From Nodosilinea sp. FACHB-131 (lineage in GTDB: Bacteria > Cyanobacteriota > Cyanobacteriia > Phormidesmidales > Phormidesmidaceae), in assembly GCF_014695395.1 (NCBI RefSeq), contig NZ_JACJOF010000007.1, positions 62,001 to 126,000 on the forward strand: 64,000 nucleotides of DNA. The letters are read 5' to 3'. The notes under the pieces are model-generated. The model ran no database searches and was not told the origin of the DNA. It was given only the letters and a program-made list of their open reading frames with translations. Within the stretch, counting starts at the first letter, position 1; each line of letters begins with the position of its first letter. The translations under genes and the position numbers were made by a program. Shown in pieces: positions 30,092-38,318 of this stretch.

Positions 30092-31390
30092 CTAGGGCTT
30101 TAAGCCCAGCCAGTGTTTGAGCACTCGCCAGCGATGGGCGGAGGTGGGCAGCCGCAGCCAGTAGGCCCAGCGGCGCGACCAGCCACCCAAACGTCCGGTG
30201 ATGCATAGTCCAAACCCGCAGACCACAGCCTCCCCCTGACCCAGGGTAAGCATGTCGCCCAGATGGTTGTAGCGAAAGGGTTTAAGAGAACGATTGGCGA
30301 TTAGCGCCAGTACATTAGAGGCGACCGCAGGCCCAGCCTGGTAGGCGGCCTGGGCTGTAGTGGGGGCTCGATTCCGAAATGGATACTCATGCTGAATCGG
30401 TTCCCGTTTCTGAGATGCCGTAGGCTTTACGCTCTGCGAACTGTGCCCAGGAGCAGGCATGGCAGCCATGTCCCCCAGCACAAAAACATTGTTGTAGTCG
30501 GGCAACTGTAGGGTAGGCAGCACCTGGCACTGGCCAAACGCGGTTGGCTTGAGGTCATCCCCTAGCCAAGCATGAGGCACTGTGCCGACCGTCCACAGGG
30601 TAATGTTGGCCTGGCAGTGGCGGGTTTTGCCCTCGTGGCCAAAGGTCAACCCGCTGGCGTCTACCGCCTCGATCGCAGCATTTAGATAGACCTCTACCCC
30701 CCGTTTCGCCAAAGCTCGCGCCGCCGCCCGCTGGATGCGTTGCGGATAGGATCGCAAAATTTCGCCCCGGCGATCGACCAAGGCGACCTGACCCCGGCTA
30801 CCGAGGCGATCGCTTAGCTTGCAGGCCAGCTCTACGCCGCTGGGGCCAGCTCCGGCCACCACCACCCGGACATGGGGCGATTGTTCGAGGGCGTTTAACC
30901 GCCGCTCTAGCTGTTCGGCATCCTTCAGGGTGTTAAAGGGCAGGCTATGGATCTGGCTGCCGGGGGTAGCGGGGGGCCGCATTTGGCTACCTAGCGCCAC
31001 CACCAGGTAATCGTAGGTGAGGGGTGCTCCGTGGCGTAGGATGACGCGTTGCTGAGCTAGGTCAATGTGCTCGGCCCAGTTCTGGCGCAGGTCGATGGCG
31101 GTGTGCTGGAGCAACTCTCGGTAGGCGGGGGCGATTTCCCAAGGGGCGAGTTCCTGGGTGAGCAGTTCGTAGAGCAGGGGGGTAAAGTTGAAGTGATCGC
31201 GCGGCTCGACTAGGGTGATGTGAATGGGGCGAGGCGATCGCCGCGATCGCTGGTGCAGAGATAGGGCGCAATACAGCCCCCCAAATCCGCCCCCCAAAAT
31301 GCAAACTTTTACTGCCCCAGCTTGGCCAGGGGCAGATGATCCAGGAGCAGCGGGGTCATCTGAGGCAGCAGTAAATGGCTTTGATGGCAT
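30092..31390 (-). CDS. Type II NADH dehydrogenase-like FAD oxidoreductase (NDH-2)
   Basis: 432 residues from ATG 31390; a TTG at 31417 is less likely. The FAD-binding Rossmann motif is VCILGGGFGGLYCALSL, and the NAD(P) motif is VVVAGAGPSGVELACKLSD. NFTPLLYELLT, YDYLVVALGS and NVFVLGDMAAMP are typical of NDH-2. It passes electrons from NAD(P)H to quinone without pumping protons. Cyanobacteria carry several (NdbA-C) and one takes part in phylloquinone synthesis; I cannot assign which this is. The C-terminal amphipathic helix near LGGWSRRWAYWLRL probably anchors it to the membrane. Confidence 0.9.
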   Translation of the reverse strand: MPSKPFTAASDDPAAPGSSAPGQAGAVKVCILGGGFGGLYCALSLHQRSRRSPRPIHITLVEPRDHFNFTPLLYELLTQELAPWEIAPAYRELLQHTAIDLRQNWAEHIDLAQQRVILRHGAPLTYDYLVVALGSQMRPPATPGSQIHSLPFNTLKDAEQLERRLNALEQSPHVRVVVAGAGPSGVELACKLSDRLGSRGQVALVDRRGEILRSYPQRIQRAAARALAKRGVEVYLNAAIEAVDASGLTFGHEGKTRHCQANITLWTVGTVPHAWLGDDLKPTAFGQCQVLPTLQLPDYNNVFVLGDMAAMPAPGHSSQSVKPTASQKREPIQHEYPFRNRAPTTAQAAYQAGPAVASNVLALIANRSLKPFRYNHLGDMLTLGQGEAVVCGFGLCITGRLGGWSRRWAYWLRLPTSAHRWRVLKHWLGLKP

Positions 31391-31484
31391 AGCAAGTGAA
31401 CCGGGGGGCTGTGCCAAGGGTGCCCAGCTTACTGCACAATAGCGCTAGGTTGCCCTTGCTGCTCTCACCCCCTATCCCTACTCT

Positions 31485-32282
31485 ATGTCTGAGTTTCGCC
31501 AGGGCTGTACTTCACCCGCTATCGACCTCTGGCTACTCTCTACCGACTTTGAGACGACTACCCAGCAGGTCCTCAAAGCCTGTTTGTCGCCTGCGGAACA
31601 AGCCCAGCTGCAGCGCATTCGCCGGCCCGCCGTCCAGGGTAAGTTTCTGGCCAGTCGAGGCTGCCTGCGCCACCTGCTAAGCCGCTACACCGGTCAAGCT
31701 CCCGCCGCGCTCACCTTTGTCTACGGGCCCAAGGGCAAGCCAGAACTCAGCCCCGCTACTAGTAGCGCTGGCGCGATGCCAAAATTCAACCTATCCCACA
31801 GTGGGCAGCGGCTGCTGGTGGCCATCAGCACCGCCGCTGACGTCAGGGCGATCGGTGTGGATATCGAAGCCCTGCGTCCGGTGACATGTCTGCCGGGTCT
31901 GTGTCGTCGCTATCTCACAGCCGCTGAGGCTGAAACCGTGCTGGCTCTGCCGCATCCCCAGGCCGACCATCATTTTTTGCGCTACTGGACGGGTAAAGAA
32001 GCCTGCCTGAAATCCTTAGGCATTGGCATAGCCGATTCTATGCAGGCCCTAGAGTTGCGCCTAGAGGTTCCACTGACCTCAGGGCCGACATCGGTGAAAG
32101 TGGCGACGGCACCGGGGTTAGACCATCCAGGACAGCTCTATCAGTGGTACCAGCCAGGCTATATGGGCGCGATCGCCGTGCAGGCTGCTCTGCTAGAGCC
32201 GGAGCGGCTGCGCTTTTGGCAGACGACCCCTGCCGCCCTGTTAGCCGACTGCTCACCCACTGGCCCTCAGCTCAGTCGGTGA
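31485..32282 (+). CDS. 4'-phosphopantetheinyl transferase, Sfp/HetI type
   Basis: 265 residues. Signature motifs: KFNLSHSGQRLLVAIS (about 101), AIGVDIEALRP with the magnesium-binding residues, and FLRYWTGKEACLKSLG. It transfers phosphopantetheine from coenzyme A to carrier proteins of fatty acid, polyketide or peptide synthesis. In cyanobacteria a single broad Sfp-type enzyme (HetI/Sppt) often serves all of these. ATG at 31485. The preceding 67 bp, shared with the divergent NDH-2 gene, must hold both promoters. Confidence 0.92.
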   Translation: MSEFRQGCTSPAIDLWLLSTDFETTTQQVLKACLSPAEQAQLQRIRRPAVQGKFLASRGCLRHLLSRYTGQAPAALTFVYGPKGKPELSPATSSAGAMPKFNLSHSGQRLLVAISTAADVRAIGVDIEALRPVTCLPGLCRRYLTAAEAETVLALPHPQADHHFLRYWTGKEACLKSLGIGIADSMQALELRLEVPLTSGPTSVKVATAPGLDHPGQLYQWYQPGYMGAIAVQAALLEPERLRFWQTTPAALLADCSPTGPQLSR

Positions 32283-32315
32283 GCCCAACTACTGCCGAGG
32301 CGTTCGCCAAAATCT

Positions 32316-33092
32316 CTAGCTATTGCCTAGGTCGGGAATTCCCAGAGGCGAGAGGGTATCGTCCTGGTTCCAAGAGATATCCGGCATGCTGGTTGAAGCT
32401 TCTCTCAGGGCAACCTCCCAATGCTTGCGCATTTTGATCAAATAGGGATCTCCCGCTTGAAACTGAGCTCGGTGGCGGATCTCAAAGCTGTTGGTCTGGT
32501 ACATGGCCATATGAATCGGTGGCCCCACCGACAGGTTCGATCGCATTGTCGAGTCAATTGACAGCAGCGCGCACTTGGCCACTGCATCGAGGGGCACGTC
32601 AAACCCCAGGGTGCGATCGAGGATGGGCTTGCCGTACTTGGTTTCGCCAATCTGCAAAAACGGTGTCTCAGGGGTGGCCTTAATGCAGTTGCCTTGGCTG
32701 TAGATTAAAAACAGCTCTGGCGCTTCGCCCTGTACCTGACCGCCCAGCAGAAAGCTGCACTTAAAGTCAATCTTGTCTTGAGCTAGCCAGGCGCGATCGG
32801 TCTCTTGCAGGGCACGAATTTGATCCCCCAAGTAGCGGGCCACGTCGTAGAGACTGTGCAGGTTGTGCAGGTTGTGCTCGCGATCGCGCTTAATATCTTG
32901 ACCCAGCTGATGCACCACCGCCTGGGTAATCGACAGGTTGCCCGAGGTGCACAGCAAAAGGACGCGATCGCCCGGCTTAGAGAAATCAAACAGCTTGCGG
33001 TACGACGAAATGTAGTCAACCCCAGCATTGGTTCTGGAGTCGGCGGCCAGCACCAACCCCTCCTTCACCAAAATGCCTAAACAGTACGTCAT
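32316..33092 (-). CDS. Anbu-type proteasome-like hydrolase
   Basis: 258 residues starting at ATG 33092 (MTYCLGILVKEGLVLAADSR). With Met removed, Thr becomes residue 1, the N-terminal nucleophile of proteasome-fold enzymes, and AADSRTN with the later lysine (YRKLF) completes the site. A longer frame from 33131 would bury this Thr, so I reject it. Anbu is the proposed ancestral beta-type subunit; it forms open helical rings and its substrate is unknown. It often sits with ATP-grasp, alpha-E and transglutaminase genes; here none of these is near. Confidence 0.93.
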   Translation of the reverse strand: MTYCLGILVKEGLVLAADSRTNAGVDYISSYRKLFDFSKPGDRVLLLCTSGNLSITQAVVHQLGQDIKRDREHNLHNLHSLYDVARYLGDQIRALQETDRAWLAQDKIDFKCSFLLGGQVQGEAPELFLIYSQGNCIKATPETPFLQIGETKYGKPILDRTLGFDVPLDAVAKCALLSIDSTMRSNLSVGPPIHMAMYQTNSFEIRHRAQFQAGDPYLIKMRKHWEVALREASTSMPDISWNQDDTLSPLGIPDLGNS

Positions 33093-33160
33093 TGGTTCCC
33101 AACGGTACGCCATGGCCGACCCACGGTTCATGGAGCAGGCTACCGCAACCCATAGACCGC

Positions 33161-33185
33161 AAAAAAGCGCCGGTTAATCCAGCGC
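33161..33185 (-). terminator. psbM terminator
   Basis: 7-bp stem (33167-33173 with 33179-33185, one G-U pair), loop of 5, followed on the minus strand by TTTTTT (33166-33161). It lies 75 bp after the psbM stop and upstream of the Anbu gene, so it separates the two. Confidence 0.7.
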
Positions 33186-33259
33186 CCTAAGAATACACCT
33201 AATTCCCATAGCCCGACCTGCTGCCCCTCTAGCCGGTGCAACAGCCCCAACCCGCGATC

Positions 33260-33370
33260 TTACGATCCCGTTTGTTTGCTAGAGGTCTGAATGTACAGAA
33301 TTAGCAGAAAAACCGTCGGTACCAGAACAAAGAGAATGCTGGCTACAAAACCAAGCTTATTGACTTCCAT
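33260..33370 (-). CDS. psbM: Photosystem II protein M
   Basis: 36 residues, too short for a usual ORF search. It reads [18 protein letters not shown] and onward, with FLLILYIQT, the invariant pattern of PsbM. A single membrane helix spans about 6-28. In photosystem II, PsbM lies at the dimer interface and helps hold the two monomers together. ATG at 33370, TAA at 33260. A hairpin terminator follows. The ferredoxin gene is 203 bp upstream on the same strand, and psbB is divergent beyond it. Confidence 0.95.
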   Translation of the reverse strand: MEVNKLGFVASILFVLVPTVFLLILYIQTSSKQTGS

Positions 33371-33573
33371 CAGTGCTTGCCTCTACTACTCTCAACCCAA
33401 CAACGTCGCATCGAGCTTCCAGCGCTAGCCGTCTCTACCCTTGTCAAACCTGCTTTAGCTCAACTCACCAAAGACTTGCTGCGCTTAAAAACCCGACAAC
33501 TTCAGAATATCACTCTACTTGTGAGAATGCAGCGAGGCGCCAAAGCCCCTGAGCCGATGCCAGACGATCAAAG

Positions 33574-33912
33574 CTAGGCGCTCTTGGCTTTAGCCTGAGC
33601 CAGGGCCTTGCGATCGGGCTTTGTGGCCACCGAAACCGGCCCATTCACCATGGCCTGGCAAGCCAATCGACAGCTCGCAGGCCACTTCTTTAGTTTGCGC
33701 TCTTCTACCTGAGTGCGGGGTGAAAGGTTCTCGCCACCCGCCACTACATCGACAACGCAGGTGCCGCACTGGCCGTAGCCACCGCAGTTCATCAGCTTGC
33801 CGCTAAAGGTATAGATATCAATGCGGTTTTCTAAGGCCTTAAAACGCAGGTTGGCCCCGTCGGCAACGACAATCTCAGTGCCTTCGTTAACAAACTTAAC
33901 ATTAGCCATCAA
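33574..33912 (-). CDS. [2Fe-2S] ferredoxin-like protein of the psbB neighbourhood
   Basis: 112 residues (or 111 from the second Met). Plant-type cluster spacing: C43-x5-C49-x2-C52 ([11 protein letters not shown]) and a fourth cysteine at 81 or 85 (ASCRLACQA). Compared with PetF the region before the first cysteine is shorter, and a Lys/Ala-rich tail is added. It resembles Slr0148-type ferredoxins encoded near psbB in other cyanobacteria, with a suggested photosystem II link; the electron partner is unknown. It is divergent from psbB. Confidence 0.9.
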   Translation of the reverse strand: MMANVKFVNEGTEIVVADGANLRFKALENRIDIYTFSGKLMNCGGYGQCGTCVVDVVAGGENLSPRTQVEERKLKKWPASCRLACQAMVNGPVSVATKPDRKALAQAKAKSA

Positions 33913-34261
33913 GGGAATCTCCTTAGCGTTCTGCGTCGTTAGCAGCGGTAAATCAAGCCTTTGGCCGCTAGACCGAGGTGTTCTTAGGCCACAACCCTGA
34001 GCGATCGCCCCCAGCCAAGGCTCAAGCTGGTTGCGAGGGAATTTGGGACTGGTTACACTTCGTTAAGTAATTTCATTGTTACATCTCATCTGTACCAAAT
34101 GGTTCCGCATCCAACAATGACATCGCCCCCTCAGGCAATGGCGGGATGACGGGGCAATTGGAGCAGTACTGAGAGCCTGATTCTGATAGGCTAATCAGTA
34201 CTGGCATGCTTAAGACAATTCCCAAAACAACATTGTTTTACCTAGAGGAGGAGCGTAGTCA
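33913..34261. other. 349-bp ferredoxin/psbB control region
   Basis: This is the divergent control region of the ferredoxin gene (-) and psbB (+). It contains a short palindrome AAAACAA-CA-TTGTTTT (34224-34239) shortly before psbB, and a strong ribosome-binding site GAGGAGG (34245-34251), 10 bases ahead of the psbB ATG. I see no clear -35/-10 pair. The palindrome so near the start could be an operator or 5'-leader structure. Confidence 0.5.
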
Positions 34262-35794
34262 ATGGGACTACCCTGGTACCGGGTACACACGGTCGTCGTT
34301 AACGATCCCGGGCGACTGATTGCTGTACACCTAATGCATACGGCCCTGGTAGCTGGCTGGGCCGGCTCGATGGCTCTCTTTGAACTGTCCACCTTTGACC
34401 CCAGTGACCCCGTGCTCAACCCCATGTGGCGGCAGGGCATGTTTGTCCTACCCTTCATGTCTCGTCTGGGCGTAACCCAGTCGTGGGGCGGCTGGAGTGT
34501 GACCGGCGCATCTGCCGTCAACCCTGGCTTCTGGTCCTTTGAAGGTGTGGCTGCGGCTCACATCGTCCTGTCAGGCCTGCTATTTTTGGCTGCCTGCTGG
34601 CACTGGGTCTATTGGGATCTAGATCTGTTCCGCGATCCTCGCACCGGGGAACCGGCGCTGGATCTGCCCAAAATGTTTGGTATTCACCTGTTCCTGTCGG
34701 GGCTTCTCTGCTTTGGCTTTGGGGCCTTCCACCTGACCGGTCTCTGGGGACCTGGTATGTGGGTATCTGACCCCTACGGTCTCACCGGTCACGTGCAGGG
34801 AGTTGCTCCCGAATGGGGTTCCGCAGGCTTTAACCCCTTTAACCCTGGTGGTATTGTGGCTCACCACATCGCCGCCGGAATTGTGGGCATTATCGCTGGC
34901 CTGTTCCACCTCACGGTGCGCCCGCCCCAGCGCCTCTACAAGGCTCTGCGTATGGGTAACATCGAAACGGTGCTATCCAGCAGTATTGCAGCGGTGTTCT
35001 TTGCCGCCTTTGTGGTGGCAGGCACCATGTGGTACGGCAGTGCTGCTACTCCCATCGAACTGTTTGGCCCCACCCGCTACCAGTGGGATGGCGACTACTT
35101 CAAGCAGGAAATTCAGCGACGGGTTCAGGCCGACGTCAACGCCGGGTCATCCCTGGATGAGGCCTACGCCAGTATTCCTGAGAAACTGGCCTTCTACGAC
35201 TACGTCGGCAACAGCCCTGCTAAGGGTGGTTTGTTCCGGGTTGGCCCCATGGTCCAGGGCGATGGTATCGCTGAGGGTTGGCTGGGTCACCCTGTCTTCA
35301 AAGACAAGGAAGGCCGTGAGCTGTTTGTCCGCCGCCTGCCTAACTTCTTTGAGACCTTCCCCGTGGTGTTGGTCGACAAAGATGGCGTCGTTCGGGCTGA
35401 CATTCCCTTCCGTCGCGCTGAATCTAAGTACAGCTTCGAGCAGACTGGTGTCACCGCTACCTTCTATGGTGGTGAGCTAGGTGGTCAAACGATCACTGAG
35501 CCAGCCCTAGTGAAGCGCTACGCCCGCAAGGCGCAGCTGGGTGAACCCTTCGAGTTCGATCGCGAAACCCTCGGCTCTGACGGGGTATTCCGCACCAGCA
35601 CTCGCGGTTGGTTTACCTACGGTCACGCTGTGTTTGCGCTGCTGTTCTTCTTTGGTCACATCTGGCACGGGTCTCGTACTCTGTTCCGCGATGTGTTTGC
35701 GGGTGTAGACCCCGACCTGTCTCCCGAGCAGGTGGAATGGGGCTTCTTCGCGAAGGTGGGAGATACCTCCACTCGTAAAGAAGAAACGGTTTAG
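34262..35794 (+). CDS. psbB: Photosystem II CP47 reaction-centre protein
   Basis: 510 residues, typical length. It starts [20 protein letters not shown], then six membrane helices with chlorophyll-binding histidines (for example [25 protein letters not shown]), a large lumenal loop between helices 5 and 6 (about 257-450), and a conserved ending. CP47 is the inner antenna that passes excitation to the D1/D2 core. Start supported by GAGGAGG. psbT follows 115 bp later, as in most cyanobacteria. Confidence 0.99.
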   Translation: MGLPWYRVHTVVVNDPGRLIAVHLMHTALVAGWAGSMALFELSTFDPSDPVLNPMWRQGMFVLPFMSRLGVTQSWGGWSVTGASAVNPGFWSFEGVAAAHIVLSGLLFLAACWHWVYWDLDLFRDPRTGEPALDLPKMFGIHLFLSGLLCFGFGAFHLTGLWGPGMWVSDPYGLTGHVQGVAPEWGSAGFNPFNPGGIVAHHIAAGIVGIIAGLFHLTVRPPQRLYKALRMGNIETVLSSSIAAVFFAAFVVAGTMWYGSAATPIELFGPTRYQWDGDYFKQEIQRRVQADVNAGSSLDEAYASIPEKLAFYDYVGNSPAKGGLFRVGPMVQGDGIAEGWLGHPVFKDKEGRELFVRRLPNFFETFPVVLVDKDGVVRADIPFRRAESKYSFEQTGVTATFYGGELGGQTITEPALVKRYARKAQLGEPFEFDRETLGSDGVFRTSTRGWFTYGHAVFALLFFFGHIWHGSRTLFRDVFAGVDPDLSPEQVEWGFFAKVGDTSTRKEETV

Positions 35795-35810
35795 TTTCCC
35801 GTGAGCTAAG

Positions 35811-35850
35811 GTGCCCGGCGGTTGATTTTAGAACGTCATCCGTCGGGCAC
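35811..35850 (+). other. Hairpin between psbB and psbT
   Basis: 11-bp stem GTGCCCGGCGG/CCGTCGGGCAC (one G-U), loop of 18, with no T run. It lies 17 bp after psbB. It may stabilise the psbB 3' end, act as a processing site, or lower transcription into psbT. Confidence 0.45.
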
Positions 35851-35909
35851 GTTATATCTAATCCTTGTAAACTAAAGATAACCCGGTTGAGATAGGAGCC
35901 TTTTTCACT

Positions 35910-36008
35910 ATGGAAGCTGTCGCTTACATCTTCATTTTTGCCTGCATCATTGGTACCCTGTTTTTTGCGATCGCCTTTCGCGAACCCCCTCGCATTTCCA
36001 AGGACTAA
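35910..36008 (+). CDS. psbT: Photosystem II protein T
   Basis: 32 residues, short enough to be missed by length-limited searches. It reads [20 protein letters not shown] then [12 protein letters not shown], the standard PsbT. One membrane helix (about 3-22) sits at the photosystem II dimer interface next to CP47 and PsbM. ATG at 35910, TAA at 36006, with a ribosome-binding site GATAGGAG (35891-35898). It is downstream of psbB and followed by a strong terminator. Confidence 0.97.
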   Translation: MEAVAYIFIFACIIGTLFFAIAFREPPRISKD

Positions 36009-36113
36009 CCCCAGCCACTTAGTCACTTAGCTCGACAATGGTTTGAGGTTTACGCAAATCTGACAGGACTTTCGACTCATTTCGATTGTTTTCTCACAAT
36101 TTAATTAATATAG

Positions 36114-36156
36114 AGGCAAGCCTTTCCGTTCATGGGAAGGTTTGCCTTTATTTTTT
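36114..36156 (+). terminator. psbB-psbT transcript terminator
   Basis: 14-bp stem AGGCAAGCCTTTCC (36114-36127) with GGGAAGGTTTGCCT (two G-U pairs), a short loop, then TTATTTTTT. It is about 105 bp after psbT and ends the photosystem II unit before nrdR. Confidence 0.88.
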
Positions 36157-36219
36157 CCAGGTTGCAATGACCCCAAGGCATTCTGACCTGGTCCTTTTTC
36201 TCCCATTGGGAGTGTGTCT

Positions 36220-36735
36220 ATGCATTGCCCGTTCTGTCAGCATCTGAACAATCGAGTCTTAGAGTCGCGATCGGCGGAGGCGGGGCGCAGTATTCGCAGG
36301 CGCCGGGAATGCTTGCGATGCGAGCGTCGATTTACTACCTACGAGCGCATTGAGTATGTACCCGTTACGGTGATTAAGCGCAGCGCCGATCGAGAGCTGT
36401 TTGAACGTTCCAAGGTGCTGCGGGGTATAGTGCGGGCCTGCGAAAAAACTCCCGTGTCGTCCCTAGCAATGGAGGCGATCGTCGATGACATTGAAGCTGA
36501 ACTTCAGCAGCGGGCCAGCCGAGAGGTGACCAGCGCTGAGATTGGCGAAATGGTGCTGACCAAGCTCCAGGCCATGAATGAGGTAGCCTTTGTGCGGTTT
36601 GCCTCGGTCTATCGTCAGTTTCAAGGCATTCGCGATTTTGCAGAAACCCTAAGCCAGCTTCAGGGTGATCGAGGCGATCGCTCTGGGGGCGGTACGGAAA
36701 ACGGTCAGTCCTCAACCTACGTGATTTCTGCCTAA
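36220..36735 (+). CDS. nrdR: Transcriptional repressor NrdR
   Basis: 171 residues from ATG 36220 ([17 protein letters not shown]); a GTG at 36214 is also in frame but lies within the ribosome-binding spacing of TTGGGAG. Zinc ribbon cysteines are in CPFC and [15 protein letters not shown], followed by an ATP-cone ([17 protein letters not shown] onward). NrdR senses ATP/dATP and represses ribonucleotide reductase genes. The last 20 residues are a variable tail. It precedes rps1 in this genome with a gap of about 230 bp. Confidence 0.95.
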   Translation: MHCPFCQHLNNRVLESRSAEAGRSIRRRRECLRCERRFTTYERIEYVPVTVIKRSADRELFERSKVLRGIVRACEKTPVSSLAMEAIVDDIEAELQQRASREVTSAEIGEMVLTKLQAMNEVAFVRFASVYRQFQGIRDFAETLSQLQGDRGDRSGGGTENGQSSTYVISA

Positions 36736-36819
36736 TCTTTGTAAGCAGTAGTCCCAGTGAATTTGACCTTGAACTCAAACCAATCCTGTCGGTGTAGATA
36801 ACAACACCGCTTATTCAGC

Positions 36820-36825
36820 TATAAT
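36820..36825 (+). promoter_or_regulatory. Possible -10 element for rps1
   Basis: TATAAT preceded by GC, 139 bp upstream of the S1 start, in an AT-rich stretch. No good -35 is seen at 17 bp. The intervening leader contains a small hairpin CACGC-TGTT-GCGTG (36862-36875). If this is the promoter, the mRNA has a leader of about 130 bases, long enough for S1 self-regulation. Confidence 0.35.
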
Positions 36826-36964
36826 TTTAATCCTGTGGGTTTATCGGGCTGTCTATGTCGGCACGCTGTTGCGTGGGGGCTGACTGTCACATATCTGAGT
36901 TGATTGTTTTGTACGTCTACACGGAAACCGCAGTATTACGGAGAAATAATAGGACAACACTAGC

Positions 36965-37942
36965 ATGCTCAATCAGGACGTAAAGGACGCTGACATCGGG
37001 TTTACACACGAAGACTTTGCCGCACTTTTAGATAAGTACGACTATCACTTCAACCCAGGCGATACGGTTTCTGGTACCGTGTTTAGCCTTGAGCCCAGGG
37101 GCGCCCTGATTGATATCGGTGCTAAAACCGCCGCTTATCTCCCTATTCAGGAGATGTCGATCAACCGGGTTGATCACCCTGAAGAGGTGTTGCGCTCTAA
37201 TGAAACCCGCGAGTTCTTTATTCTTACCGACGAAAACGAAGACGGTCAGCTGACCCTTTCCATTCGTCGTATTGAGTATATGCGCGCCTGGGAGCGGGTA
37301 CGCCAGCTCCAGCAGGAAGACGCCACCGTCCGTTCCGGTGTGTTTGCTACCAACCGAGGTGGTGCTCTGGTGCGCATTGAGGGGTTACGCGGCTTTATCC
37401 CCGGTTCTCACATCAGCACCCGCAAGCCTAAGGAAGATCTGGTGGGTGAAGACCTACCCCTCAAGTTCTTGGAAGTCGACGAGGAGCGCAACCGGCTTGT
37501 GCTCAGTCATCGTCGTGCTCTGGTTGAGCGCAAGATGAACGGTCTTCAGGTGGGTGAAGTAGTGCTGGGTGCAGTGCGCGGCCTCAAACCCTACGGTGCC
37601 TTTATTGATATCGGTGGCGTTAGCGGTTTGCTGCACATCTCTGAGATTTCCCACGACCACATCGACACGCCGCACAGCGTGCTCAACGTCAACGACGAAA
37701 TCAAGGTCATGATCATCGACCTCGATGCTGAGCGAGGCCGAATCTCTCTCTCGACTAAGCAACTAGAGCCCGAGCCGGGTGACATGGTCAAGAATCCTGA
37801 CCTGGTCTACGACAAGGCTGAGGAAATGGCTGCTAAGTACCGCGAAGCCATGCGTCGTCAGGCTGCTGAGCAAGCTGGCGAGATAATTGACGAACCTGAA
37901 GAACAGTATGAAGAAGAGGAAGTGGCCGTGGCCGTAGACTAA
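36965..37942 (+). CDS. rpsA: 30S ribosomal protein S1
   Basis: 325 residues with three S1 RNA-binding domains: first near 31-100 (GDTVSGTVFSLEPRGALIDI), second near 118-182 (RSGVFATNRGGALVRIEG), third near 198-268 (GEVVLGAVRGLKPYGAFIDI). The C-terminal tail is acidic (EEQYEEEEVAVAVD). The three-domain form is usual for cyanobacteria and plastids, against six in E. coli. It helps mRNA bind the small ribosomal subunit. The cyanobacterial name is rps1A. The gene ends 9 bp from the opposing alkyltransferase-like gene. Confidence 0.96.
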   Translation: MLNQDVKDADIGFTHEDFAALLDKYDYHFNPGDTVSGTVFSLEPRGALIDIGAKTAAYLPIQEMSINRVDHPEEVLRSNETREFFILTDENEDGQLTLSIRRIEYMRAWERVRQLQQEDATVRSGVFATNRGGALVRIEGLRGFIPGSHISTRKPKEDLVGEDLPLKFLEVDEERNRLVLSHRRALVERKMNGLQVGEVVLGAVRGLKPYGAFIDIGGVSGLLHISEISHDHIDTPHSVLNVNDEIKVMIIDLDAERGRISLSTKQLEPEPGDMVKNPDLVYDKAEEMAAKYREAMRRQAAEQAGEIIDEPEEQYEEEEVAVAVD

Positions 37943-37951
37943 ACCCCTCGT

Positions 37952-38314
37952 CTAGTCTAAGCTCTCTCCAAATGCTTCCAGCGCCCGCTCGATGACACTA
38001 TCAGGCGGGCGCCATCTATATTTGCCCAGATCAACGCGACCCCGGTGGTCAAACTCAATGCCTTCGTCCTCCAGCATGGCCCGCTGAATGCAGTCGCTGC
38101 CGTGGCGCAGAGGCGACTCAGAGACTTCTCCCTTAGCGTTGATTACCCGTTGCCAGGGTACGTCGTCGGTGGTCATATCAACCCGGTAAAGGGCGTAACC
38201 TACCAGACGAGGTTTGCCAACCAGCCCTGCCAGCTCAGCCACCTGCCCATAGGTGGCGACCTGGCCCCGAGGAATTTGGCGGACTACGGCGTAGATGCGT
38301 TCGTAGGTCAGCAT
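37952..38314 (-). CDS. Alkyltransferase-like protein (ATL), MGMT family
   Basis: 120 residues with the DNA-binding part of O6-alkylguanine-DNA alkyltransferase (IPRGQVATYGQVAELAGL and GYALYR). The active-site PCHRV is replaced by PWQRV, so the methyl-accepting cysteine is a tryptophan. That marks the ATL class, which binds alkylated guanine without repairing it and hands it to nucleotide excision repair. It lies 4 bp after glgX on the same strand and is likely translated from the same mRNA. Confidence 0.92.
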   Translation of the reverse strand: MLTYERIYAVVRQIPRGQVATYGQVAELAGLVGKPRLVGYALYRVDMTTDDVPWQRVINAKGEVSESPLRHGSDCIQRAMLEDEGIEFDHRGRVDLGKYRWRPPDSVIERALEAFGESLD

Positions 38315-38318
38315 AGCC

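Noticed and set aside
29938-30120. 60-residue + frame after the TMEM175 gene
   Set aside because: It overlaps the end of NDH-2 on the other strand and has no family, composition or start-site support.
33377-33577. 66-residue + strand open frame between psbM and the ferredoxin gene
   Set aside because: It is antisense to the upstream region of psbM, has no recognisable family and no clear ribosome-binding site.
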